55,359 bases of DNA from an uncultured Oscillospiraceae bacterium (GTDB lineage: Bacteria > Bacillota > Clostridia > Oscillospirales > Oscillospiraceae). Each line of letters opens with the position of its first letter. Within the stretch, counting starts at the first letter, position 1. The notes beneath the pieces were generated by a model. It was not told where the DNA came from. It made no database searches and saw nothing but the letters and a program-made list of their open reading frames with translations. A program made the translations under genes and the position numbers. Positions 26,583-34,265 of the stretch are shown one piece after another. The DNA is taken from contig CAJUEU010000009.1 in NCBI GenBank assembly GCA_910585735.1, positions 1 to 55,359 on the forward strand, given 5' to 3'.

Positions 26583-27518
26583 ATGATCATCACAGTGACA
26601 ATCAACCCGGCCATTGACAAGACCGCCGGGATCGAGACCATCCACCCCCGGGCCCTGAACCGGCTCACCCGGGTGGAGAAAGACGTGGGCGGCAAGGGAA
26701 TCAACGTGTCCAAGGCCGTGGCCGCCCTGGGGGGCAGCTCCACCGCCTGCGGCTTTTTGGCCGGCTCCACTGGGCGGCTCATTGAGGAGCTGCTGCGGGA
26801 GAAGGGGATCACCCCCGACTTTATTTGGGTCTCCGGGGAGACCCGCACCAACCTGAAGCTGGTGGAGCCAGGGGGACATCTCACCGAGTTCAACGAGCAG
26901 GGCCCCACCGTGACGGAGAAGGAACTGGAGGCCCTCCGGGACAAGCTGGTGAGCTATGCCACGCCCGGGACCATCTTTGTGCTGGCGGGCAGTGGCTGCC
27001 CCGGGGTCCCCGAGGACATTTACCGTCAACTGATCCTGGCGGTGAAGGCCAGGGGCAGCCGGGTGTTCCTGGATGCCGACGGTCCCCTCTTTGCCCAGGC
27101 TATAGAGGCCTGCCCTGATGTGGTCAAGCCCAATTCCTTTGAGCTGGCCCAGTATTTTGGCCTGGAGCGGGAGCCCTCCCGCCAGGAGATCCTTACTTTG
27201 GGCCGCCGCCTGCTGGAGAAGGGCGTGGGGCTGGTCTGCGTGTCCATGGGAGGGGAAGGCGCCTGCTTTTTGACGAGGGAGGGGGCCTGGTTTGCCCCCA
27301 GTCTGCCTGTGGAGGTCCGCTCCACCGTGGGAGCGGGGGACACCATGGCCGCCGCCGTCTGCTACGGACTGGACCAGGGCAAGCCTTTGGAGGCGTGTTT
27401 CCGCCTGGCCCTGGCGGCCTCGGCGGGAGCCGTGACTACCGAGGGAACCAAGCCCCCTGACCGGGCCCTGGTCTCCCAGCTGGAGGCTCAAGTGACCCTG
27501 ACCCCTGTGGGTGTGTAG
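26583..27518 (+). CDS. PfkB-family hexose kinase (1-phosphofructokinase/tagatose-6-phosphate kinase type)
   Basis: 311-residue ribokinase-fold kinase. The N-terminal TVTINPAIDKT and GGKGINVSKA segments are typical of the FruK/LacC group. The catalytic base is Asp253 in VGAGDTMAA. It would add a second phosphate to the sugar phosphate made by the EIIBC. The start at 26583 follows GGTGGAG. Final gene of the RpiR-flanked operon, closed by a strong terminator. The substrate (fructose-1-P, tagatose-6-P or other) is not resolved. Confidence 0.9.
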   Translation: MIITVTINPAIDKTAGIETIHPRALNRLTRVEKDVGGKGINVSKAVAALGGSSTACGFLAGSTGRLIEELLREKGITPDFIWVSGETRTNLKLVEPGGHLTEFNEQGPTVTEKELEALRDKLVSYATPGTIFVLAGSGCPGVPEDIYRQLILAVKARGSRVFLDADGPLFAQAIEACPDVVKPNSFELAQYFGLEREPSRQEILTLGRRLLEKGVGLVCVSMGGEGACFLTREGAWFAPSLPVEVRSTVGAGDTMAAAVCYGLDQGKPLEACFRLALAASAGAVTTEGTKPPDRALVSQLEAQVTLTPVGV

Positions 27519-27544
27519 CATGGGGCCTGCGCTCTAAAGAACCG

Positions 27545-27582
27545 AAAAGACCTGCCGCGGAACTTCCGCGGCAGGTCTTTTG
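27545..27582 (+). terminator. Terminator of the PTS operon
   Basis: Hairpin AGACCTGCCGCGG / CCGCGGCAGGTCT with loop AACTT, flanked by AAAA and TTTT, so it can serve both converging genes. Confidence 0.88.
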
Positions 27583-27597
27583 CCTTATTATGGATTT

Positions 27598-27780
27598 TTA
27601 TTCGTCCCAGTCGGCGTAATCGTCATACTCCGCCGGGCGGCAGTGCTTGCAGCCGCACTTAGCGCCCACATAACGGATCCCGGCAACGATCTTGTCCCAG
27701 TACGCGATGACGCAACAGGCCAGGGCCGCGGCGGCCAGGCAGAGCGAGACGATCTTCAGTACAAAGCGGGCAACCTTCAT
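27598..27780 (-). CDS. Small membrane protein with Cys/Asp-rich tail
   Basis: 60 residues: one membrane helix (about residues 5-27), then a short cysteine cluster (KCGCKHC) and an acidic C-terminus (YDDYADWDE). The start at 27780 follows AAAGGAGG. It has its own promoter divergent from the Gls24 gene. Function unknown; the CGCKHC cluster may bind a metal. Confidence 0.75.
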   Translation of the reverse strand: MKVARFVLKIVSLCLAAAALACCVIAYWDKIVAGIRYVGAKCGCKHCRPAEYDDYADWDE

Positions 27781-27812
27781 GGTTCGGGCCTCCTTTTTCT
27801 ATGGATAGTCAT

Positions 27813-27841
27813 AGTGTACACGACTTTGCGGAAAATTACAA
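27813..27841 (-). promoter_or_regulatory. Promoter of the small membrane protein gene
   Basis: On the minus strand TTGTAA, a 17-base spacer and TACACT, about 33 bases before the start. Confidence 0.5.
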
Positions 27842-27863
27842 TCGTTTTCCGCTACTTTTTTCC

Positions 27864-27892
27864 TTGTAATTTTGGAGAAAATAGAATACAAT
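27864..27892 (+). promoter_or_regulatory. Promoter of the Gls24-YloV operon
   Basis: TTGTAA (27864-27869), a 17-base spacer and TACAAT (27887-27892). The leader to the start at 27970 is about 70 bases. Confidence 0.65.
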
Positions 27893-27969
27893 AGGAATGA
27901 TAGAATGGAAGAATCTGCTTACCCCCGCAGTTCGGCAAGGAACGCGGGTGACAGAAAGGAAGGGTCTCC

Positions 27970-28320
27970 ATGAAATTTCAGACGGAAAAAGGCATGATCG
28001 GCATCAGCAGCGACGTATTCACCAACATCACCGGTGCCGCCGCCACCAACTGCTACGGGGTCAAGGGTATGGCCATCCGCTCCACCACCGACGGCCTGGT
28101 CCACCTCCTTCGCCGGGAGTCCATGGCCAAGGGCGTGAAGGTGGTCTACAACGAGGACGGCACCATCTCCCTGGAGCTCCACATCATTGTGGAGAACGGG
28201 GTCAACCTGAAGGCAGTGAGCCGCTCCATTATGAGTGAGGTCCGCTATAACGTGAGCCGCCAGACCGGCGTAGAGGTAAAGAGCGTGGACGTTTATGTGG
28301 ACTTTATGGTGGTAGGCTGA
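27970..28320 (+). CDS. Asp23/Gls24 family envelope stress protein (YloU-like)
   Basis: 116 residues of the Asp23/Gls24 (DUF322) family, cytoplasmic proteins that in several Firmicutes gather at the membrane and affect envelope stress. The family pattern of two alternating strands and helices with KGVKVVYNEDGTISLELHI is clear. The start at 27970 follows AAAGGAAGGG. It is 13 bases upstream of the YloV gene, the same pairing found widely in Firmicutes. Confidence 0.92.
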   Translation: MKFQTEKGMIGISSDVFTNITGAAATNCYGVKGMAIRSTTDGLVHLLRRESMAKGVKVVYNEDGTISLELHIIVENGVNLKAVSRSIMSEVRYNVSRQTGVEVKSVDVYVDFMVVG

Positions 28321-28333
28321 GGAGGGCGGAGAG

Positions 28334-30028
28334 ATGATAGATAAAATCGACGGCCTTCTCTTTGGCCGCATGGTGGTCCACGGGGCCGCCTGTATCAGCG
28401 AGCGCAAGCAGGAGATCAACGAGCTCAACGTGTTCCCTGTTCCCGACGGGGACACGGGGACCAATATGTCCATGACCATCAACGCCGCCGCCGACGAGCT
28501 GCGGAAAAAAAGCTTTGACCGGGTGGGGGAGGCCGCCAACGCCACAGCCAACGCCCTCCTCCGGGGGGCGCGGGGCAACTCGGGCGTCATCCTTTCCCTG
28601 CTGTTCCGGGGACTGGCCAAGGCAGTGAAGGAGAAGGACACCATCGACGGCCGGGATTTTGCCATCGCCCTGGATTTCGGCGTGGCCGCCGCCTACAAGG
28701 CGGTGATGAAACCCGCCGAAGGCACCATTCTGACGGTCTCCCGCATGGCGGCCGCCGCGGCGGCCGCTGCCGCCCGGGAGGATCCCAGCGTGGAGTTTGT
28801 GCTGGAGCGCGCCATCGCCCAGGGCCTTGAGACCCTGGACCAAACCACAGAGATGAACCCAGTGCTGAAAAAGGCCGGGGTGGTGGACTCCGGCGGCAAG
28901 GGATTTCTTGTGATCCTTCAGGGTATGATGGATGAGCTCCACGGTCTGCCTATGCCCGAGGGGGCCGGGGAGAGCCAGAGCCATAACGATAAGGCGGATT
29001 TTGCCGCCCTGGGCGATGAGGACATCACCTTCACCTACGATACGGTTTTTATTGTCCGTAAGCTGAGGGAAGACGTGAACCTGGAGCCCTTCCGGGCCTA
29101 TCTGAGCTCCATTGGCGACAGCCTGGTCATCGGGGAGAGCGACGAGGAATTCAAGGTCCACGTCCATACCGACATCCCCGGCGCCGCCCTTACCGAGTCC
29201 GCCAAATACGGCACTCTGGAGCTGGCTAAGATCGAGAACATGCGCACCCAGGCCGAGGATCTGGCCGCCGGCAAGCATGTCCAGTCCACCGACGATCTGG
29301 ACGCTGTGGAGGAGGAGCTGGAGCACGGTGTTGCTGCCCCCGCTGAGCCGGTGATCGCTGAACCCGAAAAGAAGTATGGAGTGGTGGCCGTTTGCGCCGG
29401 CGAGGGGATGGCCGCTGTGTTCCGGGACCTGGGGTGTGATGGGGTGATCTCGGGAGGGCAGACCATGAACCCGGCCACCGAGGACATCCTGCGGCAGATC
29501 AACGCCACCCCTGCCGAGGTGGTTTTCGTCCTGCCCAACAACAAAAACATCATCATGGCCGCCCAGCAGTGTGTGGGACTTGTGGAAGGCAAGCAGGTGG
29601 TGGTCATTGAGAGCAAGACCGTACCCCAGGGAATCACCGCCCTCATGATGCTGGACACCGAGGGGGAGGTGGAGGACAACGTGGAGACCATGCGCGAGGC
29701 CATGTCCGCCGTCTCCACCGCCGAGGTGACCTACGCCGCCCGGGACAGTGACTTTGGCGGCTTCGCCATCAAGCAGGGGGACCATATGGCCCTTTTGAAC
29801 GGCCAGCTCTTTGACACCAACAAGCACCAGGAGAAGCTGCTGGAGAAGCTGGCCAAGGAGGAGACCTTCCAAAGCGCCGAATTCATCAACATCTACTACG
29901 GTGAGGATGTGAAGGAGCCCGAGGCCCAGAAGACCCTGAAGCTTTTCACCAAGGCCTGCCCCCAGGCCGAGATCAACCTTCTCTCCGGGGGCCAGCCGGT
30001 GTACTACTATATGATATCCGCTGAATAA
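28334..30028 (+). CDS. DAK2/YloV family fatty-acid-kinase-type protein (FakA-like)
   Basis: 564 residues. The N-terminal DAK2 (DhaL) nucleotide-binding domain spans about residues 8-200 with NVFPVPDGDTGTNM and RGARGNSGVIL. A middle and C-terminal DegV-like region follows. FakA proteins phosphorylate fatty acids carried by FakB (DegV) partners for phospholipid synthesis. No fakB is seen in the window. The start at 28334 follows GGAGGG and the gene is coupled to the Gls24 gene. Confidence 0.92.
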   Translation: MIDKIDGLLFGRMVVHGAACISERKQEINELNVFPVPDGDTGTNMSMTINAAADELRKKSFDRVGEAANATANALLRGARGNSGVILSLLFRGLAKAVKEKDTIDGRDFAIALDFGVAAAYKAVMKPAEGTILTVSRMAAAAAAAAAREDPSVEFVLERAIAQGLETLDQTTEMNPVLKKAGVVDSGGKGFLVILQGMMDELHGLPMPEGAGESQSHNDKADFAALGDEDITFTYDTVFIVRKLREDVNLEPFRAYLSSIGDSLVIGESDEEFKVHVHTDIPGAALTESAKYGTLELAKIENMRTQAEDLAAGKHVQSTDDLDAVEEELEHGVAAPAEPVIAEPEKKYGVVAVCAGEGMAAVFRDLGCDGVISGGQTMNPATEDILRQINATPAEVVFVLPNNKNIIMAAQQCVGLVEGKQVVVIESKTVPQGITALMMLDTEGEVEDNVETMREAMSAVSTAEVTYAARDSDFGGFAIKQGDHMALLNGQLFDTNKHQEKLLEKLAKEETFQSAEFINIYYGEDVKEPEAQKTLKLFTKACPQAEINLLSGGQPVYYYMISAE

Positions 30029-30244
30029 GAAGAGCGGAGAAGCGGGCAGCGAGGGCGCTTGGACTGGAGCGAGGCCGAGCGCAGGGCCGCTTTGCGGCCC
30101 GGAGACCAGGCCGAGTCGGAGGGAAAGCAACCGAGTGTCCTGCCCGCTTTGCAGCTCGACAGCCCCGGGAGCCCCCAAAGAAAAAACAAATTTTTACTTC
30201 AAGGGGGCCTTTGGCCCCCTTACTTTTTGAAAAGGAGAAAAACC
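30029..30244 (+). ncRNA. Structured intergenic region with terminator (candidate RNA)
   Basis: 216 bases rich in potential pairing: an outer stem AGCGGGCAG (30041-30049) with CTGCCCGCT (30140-30148), an inner hairpin GGGCCGC-TTT-GCGGCCC (30084-30100), repeated GGCCGAG words, and a final hairpin AGGGGGCC-TTT-GGCCCCCT with a T-run at about 30203-30228. It could be a 3'-UTR and terminator of the Gls24-YloV operon or a separate small RNA. I do not recognise a known family. Confidence 0.4.
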
Positions 30245-31081
30245 ATGCTTGGCATCATCGACGTGGGCGGCGGTATGCGGGGCATCTTCACCGCCGGGAT
30301 CTACGATTATCTCAATGACCAGGGCGTTCAGCCCTTTGACTATTGTATCGGCGTCTCGGCGGGCAGCGGAAACCTGGTGAGTTACCTGGCCGGCCAACGT
30401 GGAAGAAACCGGCGGTTTTATATGGAGTACGCCTTCCGGCCGGAGTATATGTCCATGCATAACATGCTCCGCAGCGGCTCCTATATCGACCTGGACTATC
30501 CTTATGAGGTGCTCTCCGGCCAGGAGGGGGAGGACCCGGTGGACTTGGCCGCCTTCAATTCCAGTACCGCCTGGTATGAGGCGGTGGTCACCGATGCCGC
30601 CACCGGCGACCCGATATACTACGGCAAGGATATGCTGGCCGGGGGGAACTTTGACGTGGTCAAGGCCTCCTGCTGTGTGCCCGGGGCCTGCAGACCTTAC
30701 CCGGTAAACGGAGTCCCCGGCTTTGACGGGGGCGTGGCCGACCCGGTTCCCTACAAGCGGTCCTTGGCGATGGGCTGCGACCGGCTGGTGGTTCTGCTCA
30801 CCCGCCCCGCCGGTTACCGCCGCCCTCTTCTGGAGCACCGGGGGATGCTGGAAAAAGCCCTTCGGGATTGGCCCAACGCCTACTCCGCCCTGCTGCGCCG
30901 CTCTGCCCGGTATAACCGGGACGTGGCTGCCGTCAAAGAGCTGGAGGGGAAGGCCCTGCTGGTGGCCCCTGCCGACATCGGGGGCATGTCCACCCTCACC
31001 AGGGACAAGGAGGCCATGGAGCGGCTTTACCAGATGGGCTACGAGCAGGGCCCCAGGGTTCTGGAGTTTGTGAACGCATAG
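30245..31081 (+). CDS. Patatin-like phospholipase
   Basis: 278-residue lipid acyl hydrolase with the Ser-Asp dyad of patatins. The Gly-rich oxyanion loop is DVGGGMRGIF at residues 6-15, the nucleophile lies in GVSAGS (about residues 37-42), and the catalytic Asp is in FDGGVADPVP. No signal peptide, so cytoplasmic. The start at 30245 follows AAAAGGAG. It resembles the YjjU/RssA group acting on phospholipids or lysophospholipids; the substrate is not known. Confidence 0.88.
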   Translation: MLGIIDVGGGMRGIFTAGIYDYLNDQGVQPFDYCIGVSAGSGNLVSYLAGQRGRNRRFYMEYAFRPEYMSMHNMLRSGSYIDLDYPYEVLSGQEGEDPVDLAAFNSSTAWYEAVVTDAATGDPIYYGKDMLAGGNFDVVKASCCVPGACRPYPVNGVPGFDGGVADPVPYKRSLAMGCDRLVVLLTRPAGYRRPLLEHRGMLEKALRDWPNAYSALLRRSARYNRDVAAVKELEGKALLVAPADIGGMSTLTRDKEAMERLYQMGYEQGPRVLEFVNA

Positions 31082-31098
31082 GAGGGACGCCTTAAAAG

Positions 31099-31152
31099 CC
31101 TTCCCCCTTGCAGGGGGAAGGTGTCATTTGCGAAGCAAATGACGGATGAGGG
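31099..31152 (+). repeat. Palindromic repeat, CCTTCCCC...GCAAATGACGGATGAGGG type
   Basis: Hairpin CCTTCCCCC / GGGGGAAGG followed by CATTTGC-GAA-GCAAATG and ACGGATGAGGG. A close copy lies at 44558-44610, and 43577-43640 carries a related inverted copy. It occupies the gap between the patatin gene and proS. Confidence 0.75.
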
Positions 31153-31257
31153 CGCGTATGTTAGAGACAGAAAGTTTGCCCCTCGGTGTCCCCCCTTGAC
31201 TTTACGGAAGCTATGACGTACAATAAACCCAACTTTCACGAAAAGGTGGAGAGAGAA

Positions 31258-32697
31258 ATGGCACAGGAAAAGAAATTGGTGGAGCAGATCACCGATATGG
31301 ATCAGGACTTTGCCCAGTGGTACACCGATGTGTGCCGCAAGGCTGAGCTCATTGATTATACCAGCATGAAGGGCATGTTTATCCTTCGGCCCTATGGCTA
31401 TGCCCTTTGGGAGAACATCCAGAGCATTCTGGACAAAGAGTTCAAGGCCACCGGCCATGAGAACGTGTACCTGCCCATGCTCATTCCCGAGTCCCTCCTC
31501 CAGAAGGAGAAGGACCATGTGGAGGGCTTTGCCCCCGAGTGCGCCTGGGTGACCTATGGCGGCAATGAAAAGCTGGAGGAGAAGCTGTGCATCCGCCCCA
31601 CCTCCGAGACCCTTTTCTGTGAGCATTATTCCCACATCATTCACTCCCACCGGGACCTGCCCAAGCTCTATAACCAGTGGACCAGCGTGCTCCGCTGGGA
31701 AAAGACCTCCCGGCCCTTCCTCCGCCACCGGGAGTTCCTCTGGCAGGAGGGCCATACTATGCATGCCACCGCCGAGGAGGCCATGGCTGAGACCGAGCGG
31801 ATGTTCAACATCTACGCCGACTTTTACGAAAATGTGCTGGCCATCCCCGTGGTGAAGGGCCGCAAGACCGACAAGGAGAAATTCTCCGGGGCCGAGGCTA
31901 CCTACACCGTGGAGTGCATGATGCACGACCGCAAGGCTCTCCAGGGCGGCACCTCCCACTACTTTGGGGACGGTTTCGCCAGGGCCTTTGACGTGACCTT
32001 TACCGGCAAGGACAACCAGCTCCACCACCCCTTCCAGACCTCCTGGGGGGTCTCCACCCGGATGATCGCCGGCATCATCATGGTCCACGGCGACAACCGG
32101 GGCCTGGTGCTGCCTCCCCGCATCGCTCCCACCCAGGTGGTGGTCATTCCTGTGGCCCAGCACAAGGAAGGGGTCATTGAGGCCAACCGGGCGGTCATGG
32201 AGAGGCTGAAGGCTGCCGGGATCCGGGTGAAGATGGACGACAGCGACAACTCCCCCGGCTGGAAGTTCGCCGAGTACGAGATGAAGGGTGTGCCCCTCCG
32301 TCTGGAGCTGGGCCCCAAGGACATGGAGCAGAACCAGTGCGTCCTGGTCCGCCGGGACAGCGGCGAGAAGGTGACCGCCTCCCTGGACGGCATCGAGGAG
32401 ACCGTGAAAAAGCTCTTGGACGACATTCACGACGGTCTTTACGCCAAGGCGAAAAAGAACCTGGAGGAGAACACCTACCCCTGCGCGACTCTGGCAGAGG
32501 TCAAGGAAAAAATGGCCTCCCGGAGCGGCTTCGCCAAGACCATGTGGTGCGGGGATCTGGCTTGCGAGCTGAAGATGAAGGAGGAGGCCGGGGTCTCCTC
32601 CCGGTGTATTCCCTTTGACCAGGAACACCTTTCCGACACCTGCGCCGTCTGCGGCAAACCCGCCAAGCACATGGTCTATTGGGGCGTGGCGTATTAA
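31258..32697 (+). CDS. proS: Prolyl-tRNA synthetase (eukaryote/archaeal-like, short form)
   Basis: 479 residues, the length of the ProS type without the bacterial editing insertion. The class II core is clear: motif 2 around FLRHREFLWQEGHT, and motif 3 in a typical place. A C-terminal zinc-type region has Cys residues (MWCGDLACEL, CAVCGKPA). The start at 31258 (MAQEKKLVEQI) follows GGTGGAGAG; an upstream in-frame ATG would add 24 residues without support. It charges tRNA-Pro. Confidence 0.95.
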   Translation: MAQEKKLVEQITDMDQDFAQWYTDVCRKAELIDYTSMKGMFILRPYGYALWENIQSILDKEFKATGHENVYLPMLIPESLLQKEKDHVEGFAPECAWVTYGGNEKLEEKLCIRPTSETLFCEHYSHIIHSHRDLPKLYNQWTSVLRWEKTSRPFLRHREFLWQEGHTMHATAEEAMAETERMFNIYADFYENVLAIPVVKGRKTDKEKFSGAEATYTVECMMHDRKALQGGTSHYFGDGFARAFDVTFTGKDNQLHHPFQTSWGVSTRMIAGIIMVHGDNRGLVLPPRIAPTQVVVIPVAQHKEGVIEANRAVMERLKAAGIRVKMDDSDNSPGWKFAEYEMKGVPLRLELGPKDMEQNQCVLVRRDSGEKVTASLDGIEETVKKLLDDIHDGLYAKAKKNLEENTYPCATLAEVKEKMASRSGFAKTMWCGDLACELKMKEEAGVSSRCIPFDQEHLSDTCAVCGKPAKHMVYWGVAY

Positions 32698-32717
32698 AAC
32701 GGTTGATGCTTTATCCG

Positions 32718-32743
32718 CCCGCCGGGGAACATTCCCCGGCGGG
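32718..32743 (+). terminator. Terminator after proS
   Basis: Perfect 11-bp hairpin CCCGCCGGGGA / TCCCCGGCGGG with loop ACAT, 20 bases after the proS stop; only a weak T-rich tail. Confidence 0.7.
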
Positions 32744-32766
32744 TGCTGTCTTTCCAAAACTTTTTG

Positions 32767-32795
32767 TTGCCTTTTCCCCCGTTTGGGTTTATAAT
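32767..32795 (+). promoter_or_regulatory. Promoter of the aromatic amino acid operon
   Basis: TTGCCT (32767-32772), a 17-base spacer and a perfect TATAAT (32790-32795). Transcription would start near 32802, about 24 bases before the leader peptide. Confidence 0.85.
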
Positions 32796-32825
32796 GTGTT
32801 CAACTTATCCTGGTGAGGTATTTCT

Positions 32826-32915
32826 ATGAGCCGAATTCCCCTCACAACCGCATCCTGCTTTCCCTTTCCCTATGCCCGATTTAACGGCATGGGCTATTTT
32901 GTTGCGGAAAAATGA
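32826..32915 (+). CDS. Phe/Tyr-rich leader peptide for attenuation
   Basis: 29-residue reading frame with a good ribosome site (GGTGAGG, 7 bases upstream). It contains Phe at positions 12, 14, 19 and 25 and Tyr at 16 and 24, with the run CFPFPYARF in the middle. It ends at a TGA 12 bases before the first arm of the antiterminator. This is the layout of pheL/pheS-type leader peptides: ribosome stalling at Phe or Tyr codons when charged tRNA is scarce would favour the antiterminator. It precedes DAHP synthase and an operon that contains pheA, matching a phenylalanine signal. Confidence 0.8.
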   Translation: MSRIPLTTASCFPFPYARFNGMGYFVAEK

Positions 32916-32926
32916 GGATGGACGAG

Positions 32927-33004
32927 ATGAGTTGACCGGCAGCGCCGGAAAATACCCGTAAATCAGGGAACTCATTGATGTTCATCATCAATGAGTTCCT
33001 TTTT
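32927..33004 (+). promoter_or_regulatory. Transcription attenuator (antiterminator and terminator)
   Basis: The terminator is a perfect 14-bp stem (32967-32980 with 32986-32999, loop TTCAT) followed by TTTTT, ending 4 bases before the DAHP synthase ribosome site. The competing antiterminator pairs ATGAGTT (32927-32933) with AACTCAT (32969-32975), the 5' arm of the terminator. A small CCGGC/GCCGG hairpin lies in its loop. A ribosome that reaches the leader stop at 32915 would cover 32927 and allow termination; one stalled at the Phe/Tyr codons would not. Confidence 0.82.
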
Positions 33005-33023
33005 GCAAAGGAGAGAAAAAATT

Positions 33024-34043
33024 ATGGTCGTAATTATGAGACCGGGCACCGCCCAACAGGAGATCGACAGGCTGGCCAGACAGCTCCAGAGCCAGGGACT
33101 TCAGGTGGGGATCACCAAGGGCGTGGACTGCTCCATTTTGGGCCTGGTGGGAGATACCACCAGCGTGGACTTGAACAAGATCTCCACGAACGAGCACGTG
33201 GAGCGGGTCATGCGGATCTCCGAGCCCTACAAGCGGGCCAATCGGAAGTTCCACCCCGAGGATACCGCCGTCACGGTGGGGAACGCCGTTATCGGGGCGG
33301 GAAAATTCTCTGTGATTGCCGGGCCCTGTTCGGTGGAGAGCGAGGAACAGATCACTGCCGTGGCAAAGGACGTAAAGGCAGCGGGGGCCGCCCTCCTTCG
33401 GGGCGGCGCCTTCAAGCCCCGGACGAGTCCCTACTCCTTCCAGGGCATGGGGACTCCCGGTCTGGACCTTCTTCTGGAGGCCAAGGCCGAGACCGGCATG
33501 CCCATTGTCACCGAACTCATGAGCCCCAAGCACTGCCAGCTCTTTGAGGACAAGGTAGACCTCATTCAGATCGGAGCCCGGAATATGCAGAACTTTGACC
33601 TTCTCAAGGAGGTGGGCAAGCTGAGTAAGCCGATCCTCCTGAAGCGGGGCCTGTCCGCCAGCTACGAGGAGTGGATCATGGCCGCCGAGTACATCATGTC
33701 GGAGGGCAACGAGAACGTGATCCTCTGCGAGCGGGGCATCCGCACCTTTGAGACTTACACCCGCAACACCCTGGACGTGTCGGCCATCCCGGCGGTGAAG
33801 AAGATGAGCCACCTTCCTGTGGTGGTGGACCCCTCCCACTCGGCGGGGATGTACTGGATGGTGGAGCCCCTGGCCCTGGCCGCCGTGGCGGCCGGAGCCG
33901 ACGGACTCATTGTGGAGGTCCATAACGACCCGGCCAACGCCAAATGCGACGGTCAGCAGTCCCTCACCCCCGAAAAGTTTGACGCCCTGATGCGAAAAAT
34001 TTCCGCCCTGGTGGACCTGACCGGGAAAGAGCTGGTCAAATAA
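33024..34043 (+). CDS. aroF: 3-deoxy-7-phosphoheptulonate (DAHP) synthase, type I beta with N-terminal regulatory domain
   Basis: First step of the shikimate pathway: condenses phosphoenolpyruvate and erythrose-4-phosphate. 339 residues. An N-terminal ACT/ferredoxin-like domain (about 1-70) is followed by the TIM-barrel domain with AGPCSVESEEQ, GAALLRGGAFKPRTSPYSFQG and DPSHSAG metal and substrate motifs. This domain order is that of the Thermotoga-type feedback-inhibited enzymes. The start at 33024 follows AAAGGAGAG, directly behind the attenuator, so the gene is the main target of that control. Confidence 0.95.
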   Translation: MVVIMRPGTAQQEIDRLARQLQSQGLQVGITKGVDCSILGLVGDTTSVDLNKISTNEHVERVMRISEPYKRANRKFHPEDTAVTVGNAVIGAGKFSVIAGPCSVESEEQITAVAKDVKAAGAALLRGGAFKPRTSPYSFQGMGTPGLDLLLEAKAETGMPIVTELMSPKHCQLFEDKVDLIQIGARNMQNFDLLKEVGKLSKPILLKRGLSASYEEWIMAAEYIMSEGNENVILCERGIRTFETYTRNTLDVSAIPAVKKMSHLPVVVDPSHSAGMYWMVEPLALAAVAAGADGLIVEVHNDPANAKCDGQQSLTPEKFDALMRKISALVDLTGKELVK

Positions 34044-34265
34044 CGGCCGAAAGGCTGAACACGCCAGGCGGCGGAAATTTCAGCGAAGATTTTGAAAGGT
34101 TATGACATTATCAGCGGCAGCGGCGCAAAAGGAACCACGGGTCGTTGTGAGGGAGCCGCCGCCAACAAGATTGGCAATGGCTTTTCTTGGGGGTTCAGGG
34201 GGCCAATTCTTTTCACGAAAGATGGCCCCCTGGAAAGAAAAAATATTCAAGAAGGAATGTGTTTT
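34044..34265 (+). other. 222-base spacer between aroF and aroB with strong stem-loop
   Basis: A hairpin with arms CAGGGGGCCA (34196-34205) and TGGCCCCCTG (34223-34232) extended by TCTTT/AAAGA in the loop. A further GGCGGC/GCCGCC pairing is possible upstream. No T-run follows. I see no gene. It may be a partial terminator or processing site within the operon. Confidence 0.45.

Noticed and set aside
25356..27521. 721-residue minus-strand frame opposite the esterase and PfkB genes
   Set aside because: Spans two well-supported genes and a terminator, with no known motifs.
28304..32757. Long minus-strand frames opposite yloV and proS
   Set aside because: Mirror frames of GC-rich coding sequence with no start signals.
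34120..34165. T-box riboswitch before aroB
   Set aside because: GGAACCACGGG resembles the T-box core, but the leading TGG is absent, no specifier stem is evident and no terminator with a T-run follows.
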